64,000 nt of DNA from JAEZBP01 sp963832725 (GTDB taxonomy: Bacteria > Myxococcota_A > Polyangia > Polyangiales > Sandaracinaceae): positions 522,740 to 586,739 of the forward strand of contig CAWHVG010000006.1 of assembly GCA_963832725.1 (NCBI GenBank), given 5' to 3'. Positions 8,023-17,655 of this stretch are shown piece by piece; the stretch's first letter is position 1; every line of letters begins with the position of its first letter. The position numbers were made by a program, and so were the translations under genes. The notes beneath the pieces were generated by a model. That model worked only from the letters and a program-made list of their open reading frames with translations. It had not been told where the DNA came from and did no database searches.

Positions 8023-10908
8023 TCAATGGCGCTGCGCTCTCGGAGTAGCACCGCCCATTGCGAGATCTCCCGCGTCGAAGTCTACCCCCGCAAGCCAACC
8101 CGTTGCGCTACGTGTTGAGACAATCTCCGCCACGTGAATCTCTATCACTGCTGGATGCATCGCCACTTTGCGAAGCGCATCTTCATGGGCGAACGCGCAC
8201 ACGACCACCACCTCCACGGATGCGCCACTCCCTTGAGCGCTCGTTAGATGTTCAACGCACGCCAGCATAGTCGCCCCTGTATTCATGACAGTATCAGTCA
8301 GAAGCACTGCGCTCGTAGCCTCTCGCTCGGGCGCGACCAACCACGAGACATCGACCGTGTCGCCCGCACGGATTGCCGAGAGAAGCCCGAATGGCACACT
8401 CTCAAAAACATCACCGAGCGGCGCCACGAACGGCAACCCGCCACGCAACACCGCTACAGCCGCACTAATTTCGCACCCCTCTCGGTCTAGATAGACGCGA
8501 GTATCCTCTACGGTACTACGCGCTATGATATCCACCAACAACCGCGCTCTTAGCACCGCCTCCGCGTCCCCTGGCGGCGGGCTCATATCCTGTGTGGGAA
8601 GGCCAAATGGAAGCTTGTGATGCACTACTTTTCGCTCTGACCGAGCAGCGTGTGGTGGCTGGACGACGGTCACTCCGAAGATACCCCCCCGATACAGACG
8701 ATAGTGCGAGGCATCTACAACCGCCATCCGTGGACCGTTAAGAAGCACATTAGGATCGAGCCTCGTCATTGCATAGGCGTAGCCACGGAGGGCAAGCACG
8801 GCCTCTTTCGTGGCAAAGACAGCGGGGACCCCGGGCGCAGACGTACTGGTCCAGAGTCCGTACTCGCCGCAGGAATCGATGATCCAGGAAGCCAAGGATG
8901 CCACCTCCGGTAGGCGCGGACTGACGTGCGCCGCGAGAAGGCCACGTAGCAGCGCCTCCGGAACAGCGTGGTGCCAGTACAGCTTGCCCTTCCATTCCTC
9001 AACGAAACGCGCTGGCAGCAGCGCGTCGGCACCACGACTTTGATCGAGCAGCCAGGCTCCCGCGCGCTCAAGCGCAGCCGACGCGGACCCACGCACCTCA
9101 CGGTCGACATCGGGACACGTGGATATTGCTCGGAAGGCGAGAGCCGCTTCCGCCGTTCGGACAATCCGAGGAACTGAGGCATCGGTGGTTGCGATGGTCG
9201 CGACTTCGCCCGCCGCACGATCTAGCCCGGAATGGACACGCCCGCGGTCCGCACCCGTCGTCGCCTGTCTGACGATGAGGAATCTCGCCGCTGCCGCGAT
9301 GGCGGCCCTCACCACCTCCTCAACCGGCTCCACGCTGTCCAGCACGGCAAGAAGATCGCCCAGCACGTCCCGAGCGTGCCGAAGCGCCGCCGTCAGAGCA
9401 ACACAGACCTGCGATGTCGTAATGACGTCAGGTGCGCAGCCGTTGTGGTGACCCCAGCCGCCGCTCTTGTGCTGAGATCTCAGCAGAGCTTGGACGCCGA
9501 GTTTCTGCTCACGGGGTGAGACCGCGAAGTGCGCTCGTGCACCAACCTGAACTACCACGGAGGTTATCCGGGCGAGTGGCTCTCCTTCGCGTTCCGCGAT
9601 CGTCCACCCGCCCCCATTGCTTACCGCGCAAGCGTCGAGCCTTGGCCGAGCAAGCAGTTGCGCCAGGAGGGGGGCTGGGGCCGCCAGCCCTTCGAGAACC
9701 ATAAGCGCCTGCGCCGTCGCCGCGGCGCTTGGCTCGGCCCGCACATTCATGCCGAGGTCTTGCGCCCAGCCATAACCTGGATTCTGTGAAATCGCCGACT
9801 GGCTCGCGAGTTGAAAGTTCCTCATCGCGATCAAGCGTTGGGCGCGAGACACTGCTGCCAGAGCGCGATGAACAACGACACACGGATCGTTGGCGGATGT
9901 TCTCGGCTCCGACGGTGAAAAGTCGATCCGGGATGGAGGTAGTGTGGGGCGGATCTTCCTCAACTCGTTGGCGAAACGAGGGAGCAGTGCATCCGCGTCC
10001 ACACCACTATAGAGTTCGAGGCGCGGCACGGGGAGAAGCCCCGCACTTTGCTCAAGACGTTGCAGCGGGGCACTGCGTGACGCTCCAGTGCCATAGAACG
10101 CCCAATTGATTCGTACGTCAGTGTGGTCGCTCCGAGCAGCGGCGCGCTCAAGGCCAGCCATGATGATATCATCCCAACCACCGTATCCGGTAACCAGGAT
10201 CCGAACACCGGAGAAGAGGCTATCCAGCCAGCCGCTTAGACGGGGTCGAGGACGCGTGAGATCGTGATCGGTGTGCATCGAGTCAGTGCGAAGCCAATAC
10301 CCATGCACGTGGACAACCGTCACTCGTTCAGGGTGATAGAGAGCCGACACGCTCAGGTCATCGACTGCCGGCACCGTCACAAAGTCAACGCCGTATTTCT
10401 TTAGAGCCATTTCGATCAGCGGATCGAAATTTGTCGTGAGGATGACGGACTCTAGAACGTCCGGGTGCTCCGAATACAGACGTCCGATGGCATCGATGCC
10501 TAGGCGAATGTTCCAGTAGTCAGGGGCGAGCAGTGCGCCGAGGGTTGTGTCCTCAAACTTTGCGGGTTCGGGACGAAGAGACGGGTCGTGAAGAGCGTCG
10601 AGGACCGCGCCCTTGATTATCGTATTCGCCGCACGTGCGTCGCCGAGGAACTCAAAGGCGGCTTGGTATGCATTTCCCCCATGTTCCCTGGCATTTTCGA
10701 TGGCAGCATCGAACCTGTTGTGGAGAAGCTCAGGGAGGGTCCGTCGTATCTGCTTGATGATCTCATTGGCACTTGGAACACCTGGCCCGCGCGGGTCAAC
10801 TGGGGTCGCCAGCCCCGACCCTATCACAAACAGCACTTTCTGAGCGGGTGGACCATGTCTCGGAATGCCCAGGAGGAGATTGCCGAGTAGATCGTCAGAT
10901 GCTCTCAT
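8023..10908 (-). CDS. SIR2-like / alpha-alpha toroid / UPRT-like phosphoribosyltransferase fusion
   Basis: 961 residues, uninterrupted. Residues 24-250 form a SIR2-like NAD-binding domain: VLFVIGSGLATPVDP (glycine loop), SVILTTNFDPLIEMA (the conserved TTN at 158-160), VVHVHGYW (histidine 200 or 202) and ILVTGYGGWDD. Residues 340-720 look like an alpha/alpha toroid of the squalene-cyclase/prenyltransferase type, with GGGWTIAE, LLRSQHKSGGWGHHNG and GEYGLWTS, but no DxDD acid motif. Residues 757-950 resemble uracil phosphoribosyltransferase: VVHHKLPFGLPTQDMS, AVLRGGLPFVAPL, the PRPP loop AVLLTDTVMNTGATM and a GVDFDAGDLAMGG tail. No membrane segments. The start at 10908 has GGAGG at 10915-10919 and overlaps the HAD gene by 14 bases. 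SIR2-like domains act as NAD-depleting effectors in several phage-defence systems; that role here is inferred. Base composition is less GC-rich than the neighbours. Confidence 0.85.
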   Translation of the reverse strand: MRASDDLLGNLLLGIPRHGPPAQKVLFVIGSGLATPVDPRGPGVPSANEIIKQIRRTLPELLHNRFDAAIENAREHGGNAYQAAFEFLGDARAANTIIKGAVLDALHDPSLRPEPAKFEDTTLGALLAPDYWNIRLGIDAIGRLYSEHPDVLESVILTTNFDPLIEMALKKYGVDFVTVPAVDDLSVSALYHPERVTVVHVHGYWLRTDSMHTDHDLTRPRPRLSGWLDSLFSGVRILVTGYGGWDDIIMAGLERAAARSDHTDVRINWAFYGTGASRSAPLQRLEQSAGLLPVPRLELYSGVDADALLPRFANELRKIRPTLPPSRIDFSPSEPRTSANDPCVVVHRALAAVSRAQRLIAMRNFQLASQSAISQNPGYGWAQDLGMNVRAEPSAAATAQALMVLEGLAAPAPLLAQLLARPRLDACAVSNGGGWTIAEREGEPLARITSVVVQVGARAHFAVSPREQKLGVQALLRSQHKSGGWGHHNGCAPDVITTSQVCVALTAALRHARDVLGDLLAVLDSVEPVEEVVRAAIAAAARFLIVRQATTGADRGRVHSGLDRAAGEVATIATTDASVPRIVRTAEAALAFRAISTCPDVDREVRGSASAALERAGAWLLDQSRGADALLPARFVEEWKGKLYWHHAVPEALLRGLLAAHVSPRLPEVASLASWIIDSCGEYGLWTSTSAPGVPAVFATKEAVLALRGYAYAMTRLDPNVLLNGPRMAVVDASHYRLYRGGIFGVTVVQPPHAARSERKVVHHKLPFGLPTQDMSPPPGDAEAVLRARLLVDIIARSTVEDTRVYLDREGCEISAAVAVLRGGLPFVAPLGDVFESVPFGLLSAIRAGDTVDVSWLVAPEREATSAVLLTDTVMNTGATMLACVEHLTSAQGSGASVEVVVVCAFAHEDALRKVAMHPAVIEIHVAEIVSTRSATGWLAGVDFDAGDLAMGGATPRAQRH

Positions 10909-11728
10909 GGATTACCTCCAAAAGGGATGACAAGAGGCGACCGCGCCCGCCAAGCGTCTGCAACCAGCGGCGCTCCCAATCCAGTGTCAAGCCGTGCTCG
11001 ACGAGAGCGACCTGCGCTCCTAGCGACGCGGGCGTGAGCAGGTCAAGTTCGGCATTATCACCAATAAAGACAAGATCCGCGATGCCGCACTTGGCGACCG
11101 TTCTAACGTGATCAATTGCGCCTATGTAGGCTGACCGTACGTGGAACAGAGGACGATCTAACCCGTATGGTTTCCCGGACACCTGTACCCGCGGGTCCAC
11201 GATGTCTTTGCGCGCAAATCCGACTATGTTTACAGAATCCGCAGTGAGCCCTTCATTCTTGAGTCGCGAGGCCACGCGGGCCGGATCGGCGTTCGTGATT
11301 ACGTACCAGGGGAGACCGCGTTGATGCAATCGGTCCGCAAGTACGCTCACGCCGTCCCGTAGCCGTAGATGCGACGCTCGCCATCCCGCACCGAAGGCCT
11401 CGTCGAGGATCTCCTCCGCCACGACCTCGTCGCGCCCGCGTTCAAGTAGTAGCGCGCGGGCCGCCGCCTGCTCCAGGAGAAACACGTCGCAGGCTGACGC
11501 AACAATTCGACCATCCCGCCACCAACCGTGCTCGCTGGGGGAGGACGACACCAAGCGGACTGCCCGGTCCCACACGGCTGACGGGAGAACAGTATCTAGG
11601 CGTTCGTGCACGACCGCGCGAAAGGCCGTCACGAAGGCCGCATCACGGGTGGCGTCGGTGAACACGCCGTCGAAGTCAAAGACGAGTGCCATGGGGCGAG
11701 ACTGTACCTGAGCGTCGTATGAGGTCAA
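10895..11728 (-). CDS. HAD-superfamily hydrolase, operon partner of the SIR2-toroid-PRT protein
   Basis: 277 residues. Motif I is LVFDFDGVFTDATRD (nucleophile DxD), motif II is WYVITNADPARVASRL, the lysine of motif III lies in VQVSGKPYGLDR, and motif IV is DLVFIGDNAELDLL. This is the phosphoglycolate-phosphatase-like layout with an alpha-helical cap (about residues 35-110), so a soluble phosphatase acting on a small phosphorylated metabolite is likely; the substrate is unknown. An alternative start at 11692 (MALVFDFDG) begins directly at the fold. Neither start has a strong ribosome-binding site. The stop lies inside the downstream gene, so the two are translated together. It shares the lowered GC of its partner. 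Confidence 0.85.
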   Translation of the reverse strand: MTSYDAQVQSRPMALVFDFDGVFTDATRDAAFVTAFRAVVHERLDTVLPSAVWDRAVRLVSSSPSEHGWWRDGRIVASACDVFLLEQAAARALLLERGRDEVVAEEILDEAFGAGWRASHLRLRDGVSVLADRLHQRGLPWYVITNADPARVASRLKNEGLTADSVNIVGFARKDIVDPRVQVSGKPYGLDRPLFHVRSAYIGAIDHVRTVAKCGIADLVFIGDNAELDLLTPASLGAQVALVEHGLTLDWERRWLQTLGGRGRLLSSLLEVIHESI

Positions 11729-11772
11729 CGTCTGGACGCCGCGTTACGAGTCCCTGCTCCGTGCGAGAGCCC

Positions 11773-12689
11773 TGCGGCGTACCAGAACCCTGCCGCGTGC
11801 CCGAGCTTCCCACCACTGCCGGCGCGCAACTGCGCGAGCCCTGTTTCGCCGGGGAACGGGGCCCGCCAGGCTCATGGCACGGGGTTGGTGATGGGGGTAG
11901 GCGGACCATGCTGAGCCGGCTCGCACGCGGAACACGACCGGGCGCGGTTGTCGGCGATGCGCCGAGCGCGAGCGTCCGCGTGCTGGACCCGAAGGCGGTC
12001 AGCAAGGTCGAGCTCCTCTGCGCGATAGGCCTCGTCGGGCGTCCGCCGTCCGAGCTCGACGCGGGGAATGAGCGAGTTGTGGTCGAGGAAGTACTTGCGG
12101 ATGAGCTCCTCGAGCCCGCCGAGGGAGTCGAGCTGGTGGAGGTAGAGCCAGCGATGTCGGAGCTGGCTCCAGAGGGCCTCAACCGTCGAGTTGGACTGGA
12201 CGACATCGACCTGGGCGACGACGTGCTCGGCCACGGCGGCGAGGTCGGCATCCTGGCGGACGATGAGGTTCTCCGAGCCGCCGTCGGTCAGGATGCTGAC
12301 CTTCGTGCCGTCGGCAAGCGCCTGGCGAGCTTCGGCGAGGATCTTCCGCGTTCCCTCCGCGCAGAGTCGGGTCTCCAGCGTCCACGCGAGGACGCGACGC
12401 GAGTAGTTGTCGACAACCGCGTGGAGGTACGCCCGAGTCCCGTCGAGCAGTCGGATAATCGTCACGTCGACGTGCCACCACTCGTTGGGCGCCAACGCGC
12501 GAATTCCGGCCTTCAGCTTCGCGGGGTAGAGACGCCGCCGAGGTCGGCGCCATCCGTGCTCTCGTCTCAGGCGGCACCACGTGCCGTACGAGGCGAAGAC
12601 CTTTCCGAGGCGCTTTCCGAGGAGAGCCAGGGAATCTCAGCGAGAGGTGCTTGTACTCCTCGGCCTCGACCATGTTGCGGATCACGCTT
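11773..12689 (-). mobile_element. rve-IS element, left part, truncated by IS3 copy B
   Basis: The left end is nested: TGCGGCGTACCAGAACC at 11773 is followed by TGCCGCGTGCCCGAGCTTCC at 11791, and the latter matches the left end of the full copy at 44229. The element continues with the C-terminal half of the transposase and stops where IS3 copy B begins (12690). The missing part is not found beyond copy B, so DNA was lost as well as interrupted. Its outward end borders the SIR2/HAD cargo on the right. Confidence 0.8.
11872..12689 (-). pseudogene. rve-IS transposase, truncated and frameshifted
   Basis: The last about 207 codons are open: APNEWWHVDVTIIRLLDGTR (first catalytic D), LTDGGSENLIV (second D), STVEALWSQLRHRWLYLHQ (catalytic E), ending ACEPAQHGPPTP. 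Upstream, the continuation NMVEAEEYKHLSLR is in another frame and the N-terminal third is absent. This compares with 436 residues in the intact copy at 44310-45620. Confidence 0.8.
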
Positions 12690-12748
12690 GAGGCTCCCCC
12701 ACTTCCGTGGACACCCCCGAAGGCGCGAGAATGCGCGAGGAGTGTCCC

Positions 12749-13045
12749 ATGGCGAGAAGAAAGCGAAGGAAGTTCACGCCGGAGTTTCGGGCCGAGGTCG
12801 TGGCGCTGTGCCAGGCCGGCGACCGGAGCATCGGGCAGGTCGCAAAGGACCTGGACCTGACGGAGACGGCGGTGCGCGAGTGGGTGCGGCGAGCAGAGGC
12901 CGACGCTGGCCTCGGTCGCCCCGGCGAGCTGGCGAGCGCCGAGCGTGAGGAGCTCACGCGGCTGCGGCGGGAGAACAAGCAGCTCCGCCTGGAGCGCGAA
13001 ATCCTAAAAGCAGCGGCCACCTTCTTCGCGAAGGAGAACGGATGA
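12749..13045 (+). CDS. IS3-family transposase OrfA
   Basis: 98 residues, identical to OrfA of copy A. It has the helix-turn-helix (SIGQVAKDLDLTETAVREWV) and the leucine-zipper-like C-terminus. GAGGAG precedes the ATG at 12749. Its last codon overlaps the orfB ATG at 13042. Confidence 0.85.
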   Translation: MARRKRRKFTPEFRAEVVALCQAGDRSIGQVAKDLDLTETAVREWVRRAEADAGLGRPGELASAEREELTRLRRENKQLRLEREILKAAATFFAKENG

Positions 13046-13918
13046 AGTACGCGTTCATCCTCGCGAGGTCGGTGGCCTTCCCCATCGCGCTGATGTGCAG
13101 GCTCCTGGGCGTCTCGAAGAGCGGGTTCTACGCGTGGCGGGACCGGCCCGCGTCCGAGCGCTCCGTGGACGACGCGCGGCTGGCGGTCGAAGATCGCGGC
13201 CGCCCACAAACGCAGCCGCGGCCGGTACGGCAGCCCTCGCGTTCACGCCGAGCTTCGAGCGCGCGGCATCCGTGTCGGGCGCAAGCGCGTCGAGAGGCTG
13301 ATGCGCGAGCAGGGCCTGCGTGCGCGCGGGCGTCGCCGCTTCCGCAAGACCACCGACTCCGAGCACAGCGATCCGATCGCGCCGAACCTGCTCGAGAGGG
13401 ACTTCAACGTGGCCGCCCCGAACGAGGTCTGGGTGACCGACGTGACTTACGTCTGGACACAGGAGGGGTGGCTGTACCTGGCCGTCATCCTCGACCTCTA
13501 CGCGCGTCGGGTGGTGGGCTGGGCGGCCAGTGACGCCAACGACACCAAGCTCGCGCTCGCTGCGCTCTCGATGGCGACGATGTCGCGGAGGCCGGCCCCT
13601 GGCCTCATTCATCACTCCGATCGCGGCAGCCCCTACGCGAGCGCCGACTACCGTCGCGCTCTCGACGCGCACGGCATCGTCCCGAGCATGAGCCGCAAGG
13701 GCGACTGCTGGGACAACGCCGTCGCCGAGAGCTTCTTCAGCACGCTCAAGATCGAGCTCGTGCACGACGCTGACTACGACACGCACCGCGCCGCCGCCGC
13801 CTCCATCGGCAACTACATCGACCGCTTCTACAACCCCGAGAGGCGGCACTCCCGTCTCGACTACATCAGCCCCATCGAGTTCGAATTGAAGGGCCAGGTC
13901 GCCGCGCTCGCGGCATAG
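13042..13918 (+). pseudogene. IS3-family transposase OrfB with a single one-base insertion
   Basis: It starts MKYAFILARSVAFPIALMC. The frame is lost near 13191, where copy B reads GGTCGAAGATCG and copy A reads GGTCGAGATCG, one A more. From about 13200 a second frame carries the rest intact: RYGSPRVHAELRARGI, WVTDVTYVWTQEGWLYLAV (catalytic D), HSDRGSPYASADYR (D), CWDNAVAESFFSTLKIE (E) and the end at 13918. Removing one base restores a full-length DDE transposase, so this copy may be active if the extra base is a sequencing error. Confidence 0.85.
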
Positions 13919-13948
13919 TCAACCTGTCCACGAGAACGGGGGAAGCTC

Positions 13949-14643
13949 GAATCGCGTCTTCGTGTCCGCTGGCGACACGTCGTTCGTGCTGGGTGTCATC
14001 GATGCGCCTCGGACACAGGCCGCAGGCGCACGAGGCCGCGAGTTCGGCGCGTCTACCTGTCACAGTCGCCGCGCGTCGACACCACTCCACAGAGTCCTCG
14101 ACGGAGCCTACCGCGCGATCGTCGACCAACCGGAGCTGCGGCCTCTCCATCCAGATGGCGCGTGACAGTTGCGGTCACGTATCCGCTGCACGGACCACGG
14201 GCTGACGCGACGAGGGTCGGGACCGCAGACTCGGGGACGTAGATGCGCGCGTGTCGAGCTCGGGATCGCTTCGCCGCCGGCTACTGGGCCGCGTGGTCCG
14301 GAACGGACTCGGGCACGCGGATGAAGCCGACCTCGGCGTCGAGCTCGCGAATCGAATCGAGCGCGGGTCCGGGCTTCCGTCTTCTCCCACCGTCGCGAGT
14401 CGGGCCGGGAAGGACAGGAGCGTTCTCCAGCCGTGGCGGCGCGGTCAGCTCCCCAGGGCCGACATTCACCGCGCCACTGTCTACCGTGGCGGGCATCGCT
14501 TGCGACCCGGCACCGGGCCACGGACCATCGTCGGCTCACATGCGCGAGCAGACGGGTCGTGCGGTGCAACCTGGGCACACGCCGCAGAGGCAACGACCGC
14601 GTCACGGGTTGCACTTGAGTAGCGCCGGCGGTAGCCGAACGAC
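13949..14643. other. About 700 bp without a convincing gene
   Basis: Minus-strand frames give coding-like pieces (for example LDAEVGFIRVPESVPDH near 14290-14350 and MERPQLRLVDDRAVGSVED near 14100-14150) that are broken by stops. This may be a decayed gene. No family is recognised. Confidence 0.35.
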
Positions 14644-15314
14644 ATGGGTGCAGAGGACAGCGACGGCGTCGAGACCTTCGTGGTGCACACGTCCCCGGCG
14701 ACGTCCCACCCCTATCGCCTCGCCCCTACGGCGGGCGTGATCGCGCTGGCGTCGGAGATGACCGAGCGAACAATGGTCCTCGGCGAGCTCGCGAAGGACG
14801 TGCTCTCCTACGTGGACCTCGCGCTCGCCGACCGGGTCGACCAGACGCCGGGCCTCCTCCGGCACCTCTCGCCCGAAGGTCGCGCGCGCGTCGGCCCCGA
14901 GCGTCTCGTGGCCGCTGCGAAGCTCGCGAGCGAGCGCCTCGCGAGCCAGCACGCCGAGCTCGTGCGCGACGTCGCCGTTTCGCTCACCGCGGTCCACTTC
15001 GCGGACGCCGTCGCCACCATCGTCGCCACGGGCCCGACCGCGTCGGCGTTCCGCGTCCGCGACGAACGCTCGAGCCCCTCCTCGCGCACGGCACCCTCCC
15101 CGCCGAGGTCGGCCGCGCCGGCGCACCCGCGCCGCACGTCGAAACCCACGCCCTCGCGCGCGGCGACATCCTCGGCCTCGGCGTCATCTTCGAAGACGAC
15201 GTTCCCCCGCTCCGCGAGGCGTCCGCCACCGGCCGCCTCGACCACGCCCTCGCCCGCCTCGCCCGCGTCCCGCTGCGCGCCGGCTTCCCGCTCGTGCTCG
15301 CGCGCTGGGTGTGA
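14644..15314 (+). pseudogene. PP2C-like protein, probably inactive, one frameshift
   Basis: It starts MGAEDSDGVETFVVHTSPA. The middle, SLTAVHFADAVATIVATGPT followed by SAFRVRDE, recalls the strand pair of PP2C-type phosphatases (TL..A...G..V.VA.VGDSR.YR.RDG.L). A missing base near 15068 moves the reading frame to LEPLLAHGTLPAEVGRAG, then HALARGDILGLGVIFEDDV and the end LRAGFPLVLARWV. The acidic metal ligands of true PP2C enzymes (DGHGG, GDSR, SDG) are not present, so even the repaired protein is more likely a pseudophosphatase or an unrelated protein. Assignment is tentative. Confidence 0.35.
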
Positions 15315-15334
15315 CTGACGGTCGGCGCTCAGGA

Positions 15335-15835
15335 TTGACTGGTTGCACTTCCTGATCGCGTCGGACACCGCGGCCGGCGCTCGGCGACGAGGAGACGGTC
15401 GTGGTCCTGCCGTAGGTGCAGTTCTCTCGCACTACGTCTTCTTCACCGACCTGACGTACGCGACGACCAGCCTCTCGCTGGTGCGCATGGCCGACGCGAG
15501 CGGTGCGTTCTCGCCGGTCAGCATCGACTGCCTGGAGGAGGTCGCCGGCTGGCAGGCCATCAGCAGCGATGGCCGCTACGAGATGACCAACGTCGATCTG
15601 ATGCGGGCGTTCAAACCGGCGCCGCCGGCTGCGACAACGGTCGCCACTACGTCGCCGACTCCACCGCGCCTTTCGGCGTCGTGGTGTGGGGCGAGGATAC
15701 CTACGCGTCCTACGCCTACCCCGCCGACGGCAACCCCCGCCGCTCCTCTGATCACGGACCGGCCGGGATCCGCGAGCACATGTCGACCTACAGCGGCCTC
15801 CCAGATGCCCGGCGAAGTGGTCAACGGGGGAAGGT
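15335..15835 (+). pseudogene. Fragment of an IgGFc-binding-domain family surface protein
   Basis: The pieces HYVFFTDLTYATTSLSLVR, GAFSPVSIDCLEEVAGWQ and RYEMTNVDLM lie in one frame. DSTAPFGVVVWGEDTYASYA and YPADGNP follow in the next. This is the pattern of IgGFc_binding domain proteins common in myxobacteria (PFGV.VWG....SYAYPAG). At least two frame changes occur, both ends are missing, and no signal peptide is visible. It is a remnant of a large exported protein. Confidence 0.5.
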
Positions 15836-17105
15836 GTGCTGGCTACGGACCCTTCCGGTCCGAACGTCGATGAAGGCGAGCACGCGCGGGCCGATGGCGA
15901 TCACCCGGTCGCGGGAGGGCCAGAGCACGCCGTGCGCTCCGCCGATGGTCGGGAGCGAGGCCAGACGGGCCGGTGACGAGCTCACGCTCCACCGCTCGAG
16001 AGCCCCTCCGGGGCGAATCGCGATCGCCTCGCGTCCGTCCGGCGAGAGCGCGACCGGCACGCCGTCGGCGAACCCCAGCCAATCCATCCGCTCCAGCGGT
16101 CCTGGGATCACACCGACGGTGCGGCCGTTCTCCCTCACCGTCGCGCCACCGCCCCTCTCGCGGACGGCAGCCCAACGCGTCTCGGAATGGTCGAAGACGA
16201 ATGCCGCGATCGGCTCGGACTCGGCGCTGGTGAAGATCGGCGCGTACGTCGTGGTGTCGATGAGCGCGACGCCGCCTCGGTCTCGGACGGTGGTCGCGAT
16301 GCGCCGTCCGCTCGGAGACGGCCATGCCCACTGGCGTCGCGCTCCGCCGAGGAGAGGGATCCTGCGAACCTCCCTGCCCCCCGTCGGGTCCACCGCGACC
16401 AGCGCGCCGTCGTCGATGACGTGCACCAGCCCGCCTCGAAAAACGAGCGCCCAGCCTTGCTGCACGCCGTCGACCTCCACGCATGCCTCGCGTTGGCCGG
16501 TCGAGGTCGAGAAGAGCGTCCCCATCGCGTCCGGCGAGCTCGTGCACTCTTCGCTGGCGTCCACGAACACGCGGCTCCCCGTCTCGTCCATGGCGAAGCT
16601 CGGTGGGCCATCGTCGAAGCTGGGATAGGCTTCGAGCACGACCCGACCGGAGGCAGCGTCGAGCGCGCCGACGGCGTTGCCGAAGAAGTTGAAGCCGAGG
16701 TGGGTTCCATCGGCCGAGAAAGCCAGGCCCCGGCGGAGCTGGTCGCCGAGGCCCACACCGCCCTCCACGGCCACCACGGAGCGAGGTGTGGCCGTGGCCA
16801 CGTCCCAGAGCACAATGCCCACGTGCTCGGCCTCGACGTCGTCGGTCTCGGGATCGCACTCCGACCCCGTGGCCAACGAACGGCCGTCGAGAGAGAGGGC
16901 GAACGAGCTCAGCGCGTGCGTGTGCATGGTCGCCGGTGGCGGCGATGGTGCAGGAGGCGGCGATGGTGTAGCTGGTGGCGCGGCGGCGGGCCGTGGGGAG
17001 GCCGGCGGTTCGGGAATCGACGACAGCCTCCACGTGCGGCTCACGCGCGGAGTCGGGTCCGCATGCGACCAGGAGACAACCGAGGAGCAGCGCGGCTCGT
17101 CGCAC
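15821..17105 (-). pseudogene. Lipoprotein with WD40/YVTN-like beta-propeller, frameshift near its N-terminus
   Basis: The start at 17105 reads MRRAALLLGCLLVACGPDS, a lipoprotein signal peptide with lipobox LLVAC, followed by EPHVEAVVDS. Near 17010-17030 the frame shifts into the proline-rich linker PEPPASPRPAAAPPATPSP and then a run of about 370 residues of propeller-like repeats (SLDGRSLATGSE, GLAFSADGTHLGFNFFG, GRRIATTVRDRGGVALIDT, PVALSPDGREAIAIR), ending at 15821. Without the shift the product would be an outer-membrane or periplasmic lipoprotein of about 427 residues. Function is unknown; such propellers are usually binding scaffolds. Confidence 0.65.
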
Positions 17106-17655
17106 CAGGGAACCTACGAGCGCGGCGTTCAGACCATCCCCGGCCCACGGACGAAATTTTCCGCTCCTCGTCGGAAATCGGGCGGGCCAGCGTGAGGGCG
17201 CGCTGCCCCATCGCCACGGCGCCCCCGCCCGGCCTCAGGCGACCGCCCTCCTCCTCAGGACGCGGTAAGACGCCTCCCGCACCCCAACAACCGACGGAGA
17301 GTGATCCCTGCCACCCGGACGAGGGTCACGAGCAGGCGGACGACAGCGGAGAGGATCGGGACCTTCTTCTCGAGCTCCACGCGGATGCACTGGCGCTTCG
17401 CCGACGCCACCCGAAGAACGGCGACGCGGACATGATCCGAGGCGGGCTCGTGCTGCGCGGCCCGAACAACCGCGGCTGGTGGGACGTCGCCTACCAGAAG
17501 TCCTCCAAGGACAGGCCGGCCTTCTACAGCGGCCTCCTGCACGGCGACAGCTTCCACTCCGAGCCCGACGGCACACCGTGGACGTCGAGCGCGGTGTGCA
17601 CGGCAAGGGCCTCCTGCTCGCGCTCGGTGCGTTCGCGAAGCCCATGAGCCCGATG
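17106..17655. other. 550 bp of gene debris
   Basis: No intact gene. It contains a rve-IS transposase scrap at 17298-17385. A plus-strand stretch (GGLVLRGPNNRGWWDVAYQK near 17440-17500) reads like part of a protein that I do not recognise and that soon breaks. Confidence 0.4.
17298..17385 (-). pseudogene. rve-IS transposase scrap
   Basis: The minus strand reads VELEKKVPILSAVVRLLVTL followed by VRVAGITL. This matches the segment KLERKVAILAAVVRLLVTLV in the intact transposase (44310-45620) and a nearly identical one at 32400-32500. Only about 30 codons remain. Confidence 0.7.

Larger units (their letters stand above)
12690..13948 (+). mobile_element. IS3-family element, copy B (1259 bp, transposase reads rightward)
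   Basis: Same ends and length as copy A: GAGGCTCCCCCACTTCCGTG at the left, and the complement of GAGCTTCCCCCGTTCTCGTG at the right. It is inserted into the rve-IS transposase gene. Copies A and B are in opposite orientation and enclose 5.4 kb that includes the SIR2/HAD operon. No exact target duplication is seen. Confidence 0.9.

Noticed and set aside
8023..11728. Assignment of the SIR2/HAD operon to Thoeris, DSR or another named SIR2 defence system
   Set aside because: There is no TIR, Argonaute or HerA-type partner, and the toroid plus phosphoribosyltransferase parts do not belong to those systems.
14644..15314. Active PP2C phosphatase
   Set aside because: The acidic metal-binding motifs are absent and the frame is broken, so only a tentative PP2C-like label was kept.
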